A DNA stretch of 6,229 nt, taken from NCBI GenBank assembly GCA_023228295.1, contig JALOBP010000133.1, positions 1 to 6,229 of the forward strand, given 5' to 3'. Numbering within the stretch: the stretch's first letter is position 1; every line of letters begins with the position of its first letter. Under the pieces are notes generated by a model, which saw nothing but the letters and a program-made list of their open reading frames with translations, was not told the DNA's origin and did not search any database. Of the stretch, positions 1-5,588 are shown in pieces. The translations under genes and the position numbers were made by a program. The stretch is from Methanoregula sp. Its GTDB lineage: Archaea > Halobacteriota > Methanomicrobia > Methanomicrobiales > Methanospirillaceae.

Positions 1-230
1 GTAAGGAGCCGCATCAGCGGCGAGTCCGAGCCCCCTGTGCGTCGTGCGAGCGAGTCACTGAGCGTCTACGTTTTCGCATCAACAGCGACGAACACGATGC
101 GGAGCATGGTGTGAGGAGCGGGCCGGTGCAGCCGCTGGCGCCGGAGCAACGCGACAAGCCAGGGGCGTCTTTGTCCCAACATTTAACCGAGGAAAAACAG
201 CGGGGGGATGTGACAGCCGGGCCGATCAAT
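1..230. other. Non-coding GC-rich extragenic stretch, repeat-like
   Basis: No convincing gene lies here. A 71-codon open frame on the minus strand (229 to 14) is rich in Arg, Ser and Cys, resembles no family I know and has no Shine-Dalgarno site, so I treat it as chance. The stretch is rich in short GAGCG/AGCG words. It contains a perfect small hairpin, GCCGC-ATCA-GCGGC, at 8-21. Several words (GCATCAGCG at 11-19, a GAGCGTCT core at 57-67, the 17-mer at 207-223) recur in the other large intergenic region at 2825-2880. It looks like a degenerate member of a dispersed extragenic repeat family; that reading is inference. Confidence 0.5.
207..223 (+). repeat. 17-base direct repeat, copy 1 (upstream of the operon)
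   Basis: The sequence GATGTGACAGCCGGGCC is identical to bases 2825-2841. This copy lies just ahead of the promoter of the DUF2193-DUF2180-aqpM operon; the other lies just after its terminator. Both are in the same orientation. Confidence 0.8.
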
Positions 231-238
231 AATCCCGA

Positions 239-254
239 TAAATGTATTTAATAA
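239..254 (+). promoter_or_regulatory. Candidate archaeal TATA region for the DUF2193 operon
   Basis: An AT-rich run containing GTATTTAATA (244-253) stands out in GC-rich surroundings. An archaeal TATA box normally sits about 25 bases before the transcript start, which would put that start near 270-280. This favours the ATG at 318 over the upstream in-frame GTG at 261, which would lie ahead of the transcript. No experimental data; the box is a loose match to the consensus. Confidence 0.45.
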
Positions 255-317
255 TGGGTCGTGCCAATGGTTGCCTGTAGGCACCCGTCTGATCCCGGTG
301 CCGGGAGTTACAGCACC

Positions 318-1817
318 ATGCAGGAAGTAATCAGGAAGATGATCACGGAAGCTATGGCGGCCCAGCACGCTGACGTGAACCAGATAAAAAAGAAACGCGG
401 GGGAAAATTCGTTATAGACGACACGAGAGTGTACGTCGATGCAGTCAAGGGAATGAAACCCGCCGGCGGGCAGAGCAAGGCGGTCTTTGCCCTGCACACT
501 GATTCGGTCAATGCCCATTACGCCATCTTAAAGGGCCTGACTACCACCATCCGCCCCGAGGATGATCCGTTCGTTGAGCACTACCAGACACCGGTCATCA
601 TGGAGATGCTCTACGATGCGGATCCGAAATTCCGCAAGAGCGTGGACGTATTCATCAAAGCCGTCGGAAAAGCTGAAGCCCTTATCGGTAAGGAGTCAGC
701 CCGCCGGTACGCGGGCTTCTACGGTCCCACCTGCGTGGTGGACTTTGCCCTCATCCCGGGCAGCAGCAGCAATATCGTCAACCAAATCCTGAAGACAACG
801 GATATACCAACTGCCCATAAGCAGGCGATCCTCGCTGCCAAGTCGTGGGCCATGAATACGTCGTACGGCATCGGGGATATTTTTGCCCATGCTGTTGAAG
901 GAGGGGCTACCCTTGCCGATGCAGTAAAGAAAGAGGTTACGATGATCCAGTCCATCTACGACACGCCGGTTGAGGCGCAGGCGAAGCTGATGGACAGTGT
1001 CGGCCAGAACTCGTTCGACTGCAGGAAGTACATGAAGCAGTACCGGACGAAGATGCAGAGTGCAGTGAAAGCCTCGCTGGATGAGGGAGTCCACTACGGC
1101 AACATCGTGACGGTGCCGGCCTATTGCGTCGGGGACATCGCGCACCACATCTCCCAGTCCACGTACAACATGTGCAAGGATGATGTGATCATGGCCGTGA
1201 TCGAGTCCGTGACCGAAGTCATGGACAAGACCCTGAAAGCCGCAGCGCCGAAGATGAAATCACCCGGTGAAGTGCTCTCGGTTGCAACCGGATCGTCAGC
1301 GAGTGCTGCGGAGTATATTCTCGAACTCGACGGGTTCAACGCGATCATGGTCGTGGACATGCTGACCAAACGCTACCACAACTACGTCCAGCTCTACCCG
1401 AAGCGGAGTGCAGCCATCGAACTCCACAACTGCGATTTCATGGACATGATCTACCGGGGCTGGAAGATGGTGGACAAGGCTCGGAGGATGCAGAGCAGCG
1501 AACCCGGCCCGGTGAAGCCAAGAGTCGGAGGGTTCGAGGTCGATCTCTCGCCTATCCACAAGAACGAGGTGCTGGCAAACCCGCAGCGGTATGCATACCC
1601 GGCCTGTGCGATGACGGTCCGGTTCTCGGCCATGATGCGCCTCTCGGATTACCCGTGCCTATTAACGAGCGAGCCGGTCACGGCGACCCTGATGACCAAC
1701 ATCATCGCGCTGAACAAGGAGGTTGCAGCCGCACCGGCACGGATCTGCAAGGATTGTGCATCGGCGGCCCTGATGGATTTCCGGCACTGCTCCTGCCAGT
1801 GGAAGGAAGCGGTCTGA
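318..1817 (+). CDS. DUF2193 family protein (methanogen-associated, unknown function)
   Basis: A 499-residue, apparently soluble protein with no signal peptide or membrane segment. I recognise it as DUF2193, a family of archaeal (mostly methanogen) proteins without assigned activity; I do not assign one. The frame is open from a GTG at 261, but I choose the ATG at 318: a GGGAG lies about 11 bases before it, and the promoter-like TATA region at 239-254 would place the transcript start beyond 261. There are eleven cysteines. The most striking are at the C-terminus: C477-x2-C480, then ten residues, then C491-x-C493, preceded by H490. This arrangement could bind a metal or Fe-S cluster. Conserved-looking patches include YGPTCVVDFALIPGSSSN (135-152) and PAYCVGDIAHH (267-277). 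It is the first gene of an operon; the DUF2180 gene begins 26 bases after its stop. Family assignment is from recognition, not a search. Confidence 0.85.
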   Translation: MQEVIRKMITEAMAAQHADVNQIKKKRGGKFVIDDTRVYVDAVKGMKPAGGQSKAVFALHTDSVNAHYAILKGLTTTIRPEDDPFVEHYQTPVIMEMLYDADPKFRKSVDVFIKAVGKAEALIGKESARRYAGFYGPTCVVDFALIPGSSSNIVNQILKTTDIPTAHKQAILAAKSWAMNTSYGIGDIFAHAVEGGATLADAVKKEVTMIQSIYDTPVEAQAKLMDSVGQNSFDCRKYMKQYRTKMQSAVKASLDEGVHYGNIVTVPAYCVGDIAHHISQSTYNMCKDDVIMAVIESVTEVMDKTLKAAAPKMKSPGEVLSVATGSSASAAEYILELDGFNAIMVVDMLTKRYHNYVQLYPKRSAAIELHNCDFMDMIYRGWKMVDKARRMQSSEPGPVKPRVGGFEVDLSPIHKNEVLANPQRYAYPACAMTVRFSAMMRLSDYPCLLTSEPVTATLMTNIIALNKEVAAAPARICKDCASAALMDFRHCSCQWKEAV

Positions 1818-1843
1818 TTGCAGAAGAGGAATAGTGAACGATC

Positions 1844-2056
1844 ATGAAATGTTACGTATGTGCCAAAGAAGGAAAGGACAGCGATGCCGTGGCAGCCTGT
1901 GTTGCCTGCGGTATGGGGACCTGCATGAAGCATACGATCCGGAGAGAGGTTGATGTCTGGGAGGGCGGGTATCCGCTCCCCTCCCGGAAACTGCCAAAGA
2001 AGATGCCCCGTATGCTCTGCCCGGACTGCAATGCAGCCTATGGGGAGGGGAAGTGA
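1844..2056 (+). CDS. DUF2180 family small cysteine-rich (zinc-binding type) protein
   Basis: A 70-residue protein that I recognise as DUF2180, a small family of archaeal proteins of unknown function. It has three CxxC pairs, C3/C6, C19/C22 and C59/C62, plus C27-x2-H30. Eight potential ligands could hold two zinc ions in a B-box or cross-brace-like fold; zinc binding is inferred from spacing only. The stretch between H30 and C59 is basic at its end (KLPKKMPR), which could contact nucleic acid or an acidic partner. No membrane segment. It starts 26 bases after the DUF2193 stop; a GAGGA lies about 13 bases ahead of the ATG. Its TGA overlaps the aqpM ATG (TGATG), which suggests translational coupling and a linked role with the channel. 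Alternatives are a small regulator or a metal-handling partner of the DUF2193 protein. Confidence 0.85.
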   Translation: MKCYVCAKEGKDSDAVAACVACGMGTCMKHTIRREVDVWEGGYPLPSRKLPKKMPRMLCPDCNAAYGEGK

Positions 2057-2796
2057 TGGCATCGCTTGCCCGCCGGAGCCTTGCTGAAGGTGTGGGTACA
2101 GCACTCCTGGTGTACTTCGGTGCCGGGGCAGCGGCGATCACCCTGATGATCGCGAACGGAACAAAACCGGCAACTCCCTTCAACATCGGGATTGGCCAGC
2201 TTGGCGGACTCGGTGACTGGTTTGCCATCGGGATCACGTTCGGGATTGTCATTGCTGCGGTTATCTACTCGCTCGGCCGGGTTTCGGGAGCGCATATCAA
2301 TCCCGCTGTGACCATTGCCCTCTGCGCAACGAAACGGTTCCCGGCCGGCGATGCAGTCGCTTATATCGTTGCCCAGTGCGTCGGAGCGGCGATCGGGAGC
2401 CTCCTCTTCTTCCTTACCGTGGGGACGGATGCGGTCACGATCGGCGGGCTCGGGGCAACGGCACCGTTCCCCGGCATAGGGTACGGGCAGGCGATCCTTG
2501 TAGAGGCGATAGCGACCTTTGTCCTGATGCTCGTCATCATGGGTGTCGCGGTGGACGAACGTGCCCCGCCGGGATTTGCCGGGCTTGTCATCGGCCTGAC
2601 TGTTGCCGGGATGATCACCGCGACCGGGAATATTGCCGGGGCGTCCCTCAACCCGGCCCGGACCTTCGGGCCGTATATTATGGACTTCCTGCTGGGGGGT
2701 TCGAACCTCTGGGTATTCTTCCCGATTTACATCATCGGTCCAGTCATCGGGGCGGTCTGTGCTGCCCTGTTCTATGACCGAATCACTGCAGAGTGA
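2056..2796 (+). CDS. aqpM: Aquaporin of the AqpM type (MIP family channel)
   Basis: A 246-residue six-helix channel of the major intrinsic protein family, in the cytoplasmic membrane. Both half-helix signatures are present: N82-P83-A84 in SGAHINPAVT and N199-P200-A201 followed by R202 in SLNPARTFGP. Length and numbering match AqpM of Methanothermobacter marburgensis as I recall it. That protein's selectivity filter is F62, I187, S196, R202; here F62, I187 and R202 are kept, but position 196 is Ala. Ile at 187, in place of the His of strict water channels, gives a wider, less polar pore. AqpM is known to conduct water and, poorly, glycerol; passage of small molecules such as H2S has been suggested from its structure. 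The ATG at 2056 overlaps the DUF2180 stop by one base, with GGGGAGGGG just upstream as a ribosome site; an in-frame GTG lies one codon earlier. Membrane helices are at roughly 7-30, 56-76, 98-121, 143-165, 173-190 and 219-241. Confidence 0.95.
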   Translation: MASLARRSLAEGVGTALLVYFGAGAAAITLMIANGTKPATPFNIGIGQLGGLGDWFAIGITFGIVIAAVIYSLGRVSGAHINPAVTIALCATKRFPAGDAVAYIVAQCVGAAIGSLLFFLTVGTDAVTIGGLGATAPFPGIGYGQAILVEAIATFVLMLVIMGVAVDERAPPGFAGLVIGLTVAGMITATGNIAGASLNPARTFGPYIMDFLLGGSNLWVFFPIYIIGPVIGAVCAALFYDRITAE

Positions 2797-2811
2797 GTAC
2801 CGGGCAGTATC

Positions 2812-2820
2812 TTTTTTTTT
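2812..2820 (+). terminator. T-run terminator of the aqpM operon
   Basis: Nine consecutive T residues begin 15 bases after the aqpM stop. Runs of T on the coding strand are the usual archaeal intrinsic terminator; no strong hairpin is needed or seen. Confidence 0.7.
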
Positions 2821-2972
2821 AAATGATGTGACAGCCGGGCCAGAGCATCAGCGAGAACGAGCGGACATGACCGAGCGTCTGCCTACCAACCGAGCAACCG
2901 CAGATCGCCGCCCGCGGTGCACGCTCCGCACGACTGCGCCATGCAAAGCCCCGCTCCGCGACCGGCTCACTC
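2821..2972. other. Non-coding repeat-like spacer between convergent genes
   Basis: This stretch separates the convergent aqpM and cupin genes, between a plus-strand T-run and a minus-strand T-run. It opens with the second copy of the 17-base repeat, then GCATCAGCG (2845-2853) and a GAGCG-rich segment with GACCGAGCGTCT (2869-2880), words also present in bases 1-223. The open frames crossing it are Arg-rich, lack ribosome sites and resemble nothing, so I see no gene. Confidence 0.5.
2825..2841 (+). repeat. 17-base direct repeat, copy 2 (downstream of the operon)
   Basis: Exact copy of bases 207-223, same orientation, five bases after the aqpM operon's T-run terminator. Confidence 0.8.
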
Positions 2973-2978
2973 AAAAAA
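2973..2978 (-). terminator. Short T-run terminator after the cupin gene
   Basis: On the minus strand this reads as six T residues, starting two bases after the cupin stop codon at 2981-2983. It is short but well placed to end the sulfite reductase-like/cupin transcript. Confidence 0.45.
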
Positions 2979-2980
2979 GT

Positions 2981-3325
2981 TTACAGGAGTTTTGAGTCCT
3001 TCCCTTTTCCTGTTGTCAGCATCTTCACGACGAGCACCCGGAAGACTGCGTTACTCTCGTTCTTCCAGGTGTGGGCAATCATTGCGGGGCTCTCCACAAC
3101 GGAATCCTTCCCGACGCTCTGGTGTTCATCGCCGATCTCAACAACGCCGGTCCCTTCAAGGACATAGAAGAACACATCGACCGGTGTGACGTGCTTCTTG
3201 AGCGCCTCTCCGGGCTTCAGGGTGATAACGACTGCCGCGGTATCCGGGGCTTCGAACACTTTTCGTACATCGACATTGTGGGGATTTTTCACTGACACAA
3301 GCTTGGTTACATCGGTAATTTTCAT
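2981..3325 (-). CDS. Small single-domain cupin protein
   Basis: A 114-residue protein that is almost entirely one cupin beta-barrel. Cupin motif 1 is recognisable as G39-x5-H45-V-T47-P-V-D50, followed by FFYVLEGTG (52-60). Motif 2 is P80-x-M82-x2-H85-x3-N89. In the usual motif the ligands are H, H, E and H; here the second His is Thr47 and the Glu is Asp50, so the metal site is atypical or lost. No partner domain, signal peptide or membrane segment. Its ATG follows the stop of the sulfite reductase-like gene after a single base, and its ribosome site (AAGGTGAG) lies inside that gene's end, so the two are almost surely co-transcribed and coupled. A role in storing, sensing or processing a small ligand for the neighbouring enzyme is inference; the substrate is unknown. 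Confidence 0.85.
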   Translation of the reverse strand: MKITDVTKLVSVKNPHNVDVRKVFEAPDTAAVVITLKPGEALKKHVTPVDVFFYVLEGTGVVEIGDEHQSVGKDSVVESPAMIAHTWKNESNAVFRVLVVKMLTTGKGKDSKLL

Positions 3326-3326
3326 T

Positions 3327-4016
3327 TCAACTCACCTTTTCAATCTGGATATAGGGAAGGAATGCGAGCAAATCCGATTTGAGCGTTTCCATCCCGACAC
3401 GTTCCATGAAGCGGGCTGTCCGCTCATGGGGCTTTGCATGGTTCTGATAATATTCGGCCAAACGCCGGGCACAGTCAAGGGCCTCTTCAGGAGACAGGTT
3501 CCGGGCAATGACATCGCCAAACCGGGGCCGGGTCCCGGCATTGCCACCGAAAAGGATCGTCCAGCCCCGGTTCGTCCCCATGATCCCGATATCCCGCGTG
3601 TGGCTCTCACCGCAGCAGCGGGGGCAGCCCGAGATCCCGATCTTGACCTTGGCCGGGAAGGTCCGGTCCTTGAACAGACCATCGACAGTTTTTGCAAGAC
3701 CGATGGAGTCCTGGTTGCCGTACCTGCACATCTCCGTGCCGAGACATGACTGGACGAACTTCAAACACGGGGCGGTCTCGGGCTTGGCGAGCGGGCCAAG
3801 ATCATCGATTGCTTTCTGCACATCTTCCGGCTGCAGGCCGACGAGCGCTATCCGCTGGCCACTCGTTATCTTGAGCATCGGGACCCGGTAGGTCCGGGCC
3901 ACTTCTGCGACTTTCTCAAGATCCTCCGATGTCACGATGCCCGCCGGCATCCGGGTAACGACTGCATAGGTCATCCCGTCCCGCTGGCGGACTGCTCCTT
4001 CCGGGTCATTTGTCAT
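3327..4016 (-). CDS. Single-domain siroheme sulfite/nitrite reductase-like protein
   Basis: A 229-residue protein of the nitrite/sulfite reductase superfamily, probably cytoplasmic. An N-terminal ferredoxin-like half-domain (about 10-75) includes KITSGQRIALVG (49-60), matching the siroheme-contacting strand of the family. The catalytic domain then carries the signature cysteines for a [4Fe-4S]-siroheme centre: C91-x5-C97 (SCLGTEMCRYG) and C131-x3-C135 (GISGCPRCCGES). Full-length assimilatory enzymes have two such repeats, and DsrA/DsrB carry an added ferredoxin domain; this protein has neither, matching the small 'Dsr-like' proteins known in methanogens. Substrate (sulfite, nitrite or other) and electron donor cannot be read from the sequence. 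The frame is open from an ATG at 4085, but the ATG at 4016 has AGGGGGA seven bases ahead and precedes the first family-like residues. The cupin gene follows after one base. Confidence 0.9.
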   Translation of the reverse strand: MTNDPEGAVRQRDGMTYAVVTRMPAGIVTSEDLEKVAEVARTYRVPMLKITSGQRIALVGLQPEDVQKAIDDLGPLAKPETAPCLKFVQSCLGTEMCRYGNQDSIGLAKTVDGLFKDRTFPAKVKIGISGCPRCCGESHTRDIGIMGTNRGWTILFGGNAGTRPRFGDVIARNLSPEEALDCARRLAEYYQNHAKPHERTARFMERVGMETLKSDLLAFLPYIQIEKVS

Positions 4017-4023
4017 CGTAATT

Positions 4024-4030
4024 TCCCCCT
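4024..4030 (-). promoter_or_regulatory. Ribosome binding site that fixes the reductase start
   Basis: On the minus strand this reads AGGGGGA, seven bases before the ATG at 4016-4014. It decides for this start over the upstream ATG at 4085, which has no such site. Confidence 0.65.
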
Positions 4031-4085
4031 TGGTTTTGTCCTCATAACCTTTTTCTTTCACTCTCTGTCTTTCACAAGAGTTCAT

Positions 4086-4104
4086 TAACTTTATTTCAAT
4101 TCGT
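4086..4104 (-). promoter_or_regulatory. Possible promoter of the reductase-cupin pair
   Basis: An AT-rich run reads AATTGAAATAAAGTTAA on the minus strand, about 70-85 bases before the chosen reductase start. It could be an archaeal BRE/TATA element, starting a transcript near 4065-4075 with a leader of about 50 bases. It is a poor consensus match and is offered mainly because the 132-base gap (4017-4148) argues against read-through as the only source of transcript. Confidence 0.3.
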
Positions 4105-4148
4105 ATGCAGGTCCGATTGTCCTGTCTGGCATGGTGCAGGAACCGGGA

Positions 4149-4715
4149 CTACGGACACGGGCGGAGTTCGACCTCCATCCGGCTGATCTTTTCATAGATT
4201 TTCCTCTCCTTGATTATCGGCCAGAGCTGGTAGAGGTGGACCGTAACCGGTTCCCACATGGCCACCCAGCCCGCGACTTCAAGGGCGATGGCAAAGAGAC
4301 GGGCAAGCGGGTAATTGCTGAAGGTCTCCGCAACTGCCTGGCTGGCGATCATTGCGATCGCGAGGAAGGAGAGCCCGACCAGGAGTGTGAATTTCCCATA
4401 GATACATCGTTCCCGGAGTTTTTGGCCCTGGACCAGAACCATATAGGAGAAATGATTCCTGATCGCATCAGGAATTTTTTGTGCCTCTTGTGTGCCGAGA
4501 GTATCCGCCGGCAGATGTACAACGATCCTGAACTTTGTTTTTAAGGGAAAATCCCTGACAATCCCCACAATATAGTCTGATGCGTCCCGATCCAATTCTT
4601 TCGTATAGAACGGAGCGGGATCGAACGAATTGAAGAGATTGAGTACGGACGGTAACTTGATCTCGATCAGAATATTCCCGCCCTCTTTCCGGTACAACGA
4701 ATCGATGCTGGTCAT
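4149..4715 (-). CDS. Small membrane protein with two C-terminal helices, unknown function
   Basis: A 188-residue protein I cannot name. Its first 100 residues look soluble and include a hydrophobic, strand-like segment FRIVVHLP (62-69) and the stretch SFDPAPFYTKELDRDASDYI (30-49), which I recall in similarly sized uncharacterised proteins of bacteria and archaea, usually as a conserved block. Two membrane helices follow, at about 108-129 and 137-163, then a charged tail. The layout suggests an N-terminal cytoplasmic domain anchored by a helical hairpin. Its ATG lies 24 bases after the stop of the TrmB-type regulator gene in the same direction, so the two are probably one transcript, though the ribosome site (a GTGGA about six bases ahead) is weak. 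A membrane-linked role in whatever the regulator senses is possible but unproven. Confidence 0.75.
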   Translation of the reverse strand: MTSIDSLYRKEGGNILIEIKLPSVLNLFNSFDPAPFYTKELDRDASDYIVGIVRDFPLKTKFRIVVHLPADTLGTQEAQKIPDAIRNHFSYMVLVQGQKLRERCIYGKFTLLVGLSFLAIAMIASQAVAETFSNYPLARLFAIALEVAGWVAMWEPVTVHLYQLWPIIKERKIYEKISRMEVELRPCP

Positions 4716-4739
4716 ATTTTTCCACGATACGCTTTTTCC

Positions 4740-5534
4740 CTAGATCTTATTGACCAGATGGGCGCGTGCGATCATCTGGCTGAACAACTGGCTCTGGACG
4801 CTGGTGATGAAGGGAAGCGTGATGATGACAGCCATCCGCTTCCCGTCCTGAGAATAGATGAGCATGGATTCGTGGTCGTCGGCAATGAAGATGCACTCAA
4901 GGGTGAAGAGAACCCCCTCACGGCTGATGGGCGCAGAGAACACGTTCTCGAAGATGTTCACACCGAAAAAATTTTTCATGGTCCCGGCCTCGAAGAACGC
5001 AACACCGTCAATGGGTTTGATTCCGGTGGCAAGTCCCCTGGGGAACAGGATCCTGATCGGGTGCCTGCCGGCCACCGATGCAAATGATCCCTGGAATTCA
5101 TCCAGTGTTGCCGTGTTGAAACAGAGAACGATAAGTTCCCTGCGGACTCCTTCGGCAAGCATCTCAAGATTTCTTAAGATTGTCCAGTCGCTGTGGACAT
5201 ACCAGATGGGCGAATAATTCTGTTGTGCATCGAGTGACAGGGCTTCAAGGGTTTTCACGCTGTCCCGGGCAGCACTATCGAGATCCTTCTTCAGGAAGGA
5301 GACCACGGTGTCCGGCCGAACCGCGCTGTACATGAGCGGGCTTCCCTGCCGGATGTTGATGAACCCTTTCTCCGCAAGCGAGTTCAGGACATCGTATACC
5401 CGGGGGCGGGGGACCCCGCTGGCCTCATGGATTTTACGGACGTTCGCCTCTCCGAGACCCACGAGAGCAACATAGATCTTCGCCTCGTATTCCTTGAGTC
5501 CCAGCCGGCCGAGATTCTGGATTGCCGTGTCCAT
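4740..5534 (-). CDS. TrmB family transcriptional regulator
   Basis: A 264-residue archaeal regulator. The N-terminus is a winged helix-turn-helix of the TrmB type: GLKEYEAKIYVALVGLGEA (12-30), then the second helix and recognition helix in IHEASGVPRPRVYDVLNSLA (35-54), with KGF (56-58) leading into the wing. Helical linker residues at about 75-100 probably dimerise. The remainder (about 105-264) matches the phospholipase-D-like ligand/effector region seen in TrmB-like proteins rather than a known sugar-binding domain; the ligand is unknown. It has no Shine-Dalgarno site, and the minus-strand TATA at 5568-5561 lies about 30 bases before the ATG, so the transcript is probably leaderless. A palindrome lies between that TATA and the ATG, which suggests self-repression. 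It is divergent from the SnoaL-like gene and followed by a membrane protein gene. Confidence 0.92.
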   Translation of the reverse strand: MDTAIQNLGRLGLKEYEAKIYVALVGLGEANVRKIHEASGVPRPRVYDVLNSLAEKGFINIRQGSPLMYSAVRPDTVVSFLKKDLDSAARDSVKTLEALSLDAQQNYSPIWYVHSDWTILRNLEMLAEGVRRELIVLCFNTATLDEFQGSFASVAGRHPIRILFPRGLATGIKPIDGVAFFEAGTMKNFFGVNIFENVFSAPISREGVLFTLECIFIADDHESMLIYSQDGKRMAVIITLPFITSVQSQLFSQMIARAHLVNKI

Positions 5535-5559
5535 CTGTTACTCTGTTAGGGACAACAGA
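5534..5559. promoter_or_regulatory. Candidate operator of the TrmB-type regulator
   Basis: A perfect six-base inverted repeat, TCTGTT (5542-5547), six-base spacer, AACAGA (5554-5559), adjoins the TATA box. A third half-site, TCTGTT at 5534-5539, repeats the left arm directly at an eight-base step and touches the regulator's start codon. On the minus strand the palindrome lies just downstream of the TATA, where binding would block initiation. On the plus strand its right arm overlaps the BRE position. Binding by the adjacent regulator is inferred from position and symmetry. Confidence 0.6.
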
Positions 5560-5560
5560 A

Positions 5561-5568
5561 TTATATAG
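5561..5568. promoter_or_regulatory. Bidirectional TATA box for trmB-type gene and SnoaL-like gene
   Basis: TTATATAG on the plus strand and CTATATAA on the minus strand both resemble the archaeal TATA box. The plus-strand reading puts the transcript start close to the ATG at 5589; the minus-strand reading puts it close to the ATG at 5534. Both genes lack a Shine-Dalgarno site, consistent with leaderless transcripts from this shared element. Confidence 0.65.
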
Positions 5569-5588
5569 TTATCTTTCGAGCTTATGTC

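Noticed and set aside
14..229. 71-codon minus-strand frame in the upstream region
   Set aside because: Arg/Ser/Cys-rich composition, no ribosome site, lies wholly in repeat-like GC-rich sequence; no recognisable domain.
261..317. N-terminal extension of the DUF2193 protein from GTG 261
   Set aside because: Would start at or ahead of the predicted transcript start, has no ribosome site, and adds a Pro/Ser/Gly-rich tail that looks unlike a family N-terminus.
696..1148. 150-codon minus-strand frame inside the DUF2193 gene
   Set aside because: Antisense shadow, common in GC-rich codon usage; no ribosome site or recognisable motif.
3186..3749. 187-codon plus-strand frame across the cupin and reductase genes
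   Set aside because: Antisense to clear siroheme reductase signatures; Pro/Arg/Ala-rich, no domain.
4017..4085. 23-residue N-terminal extension of the sulfite reductase-like protein
   Set aside because: Lys/Glu-rich and unlike the family; the ATG at 4016 has a well-spaced AGGGGGA while the ATG at 4085 has none.
4120..4141. Inverted repeat TCCTG ... CAGGA between the membrane protein and reductase genes
   Set aside because: Only five-base arms with a twelve-base loop and no T-run; within chance expectation.
4131..4544. 137-codon plus-strand frame opposite the two-helix membrane protein
   Set aside because: Antisense shadow of the minus-strand gene, whose membrane helices and regulator context are far more credible.
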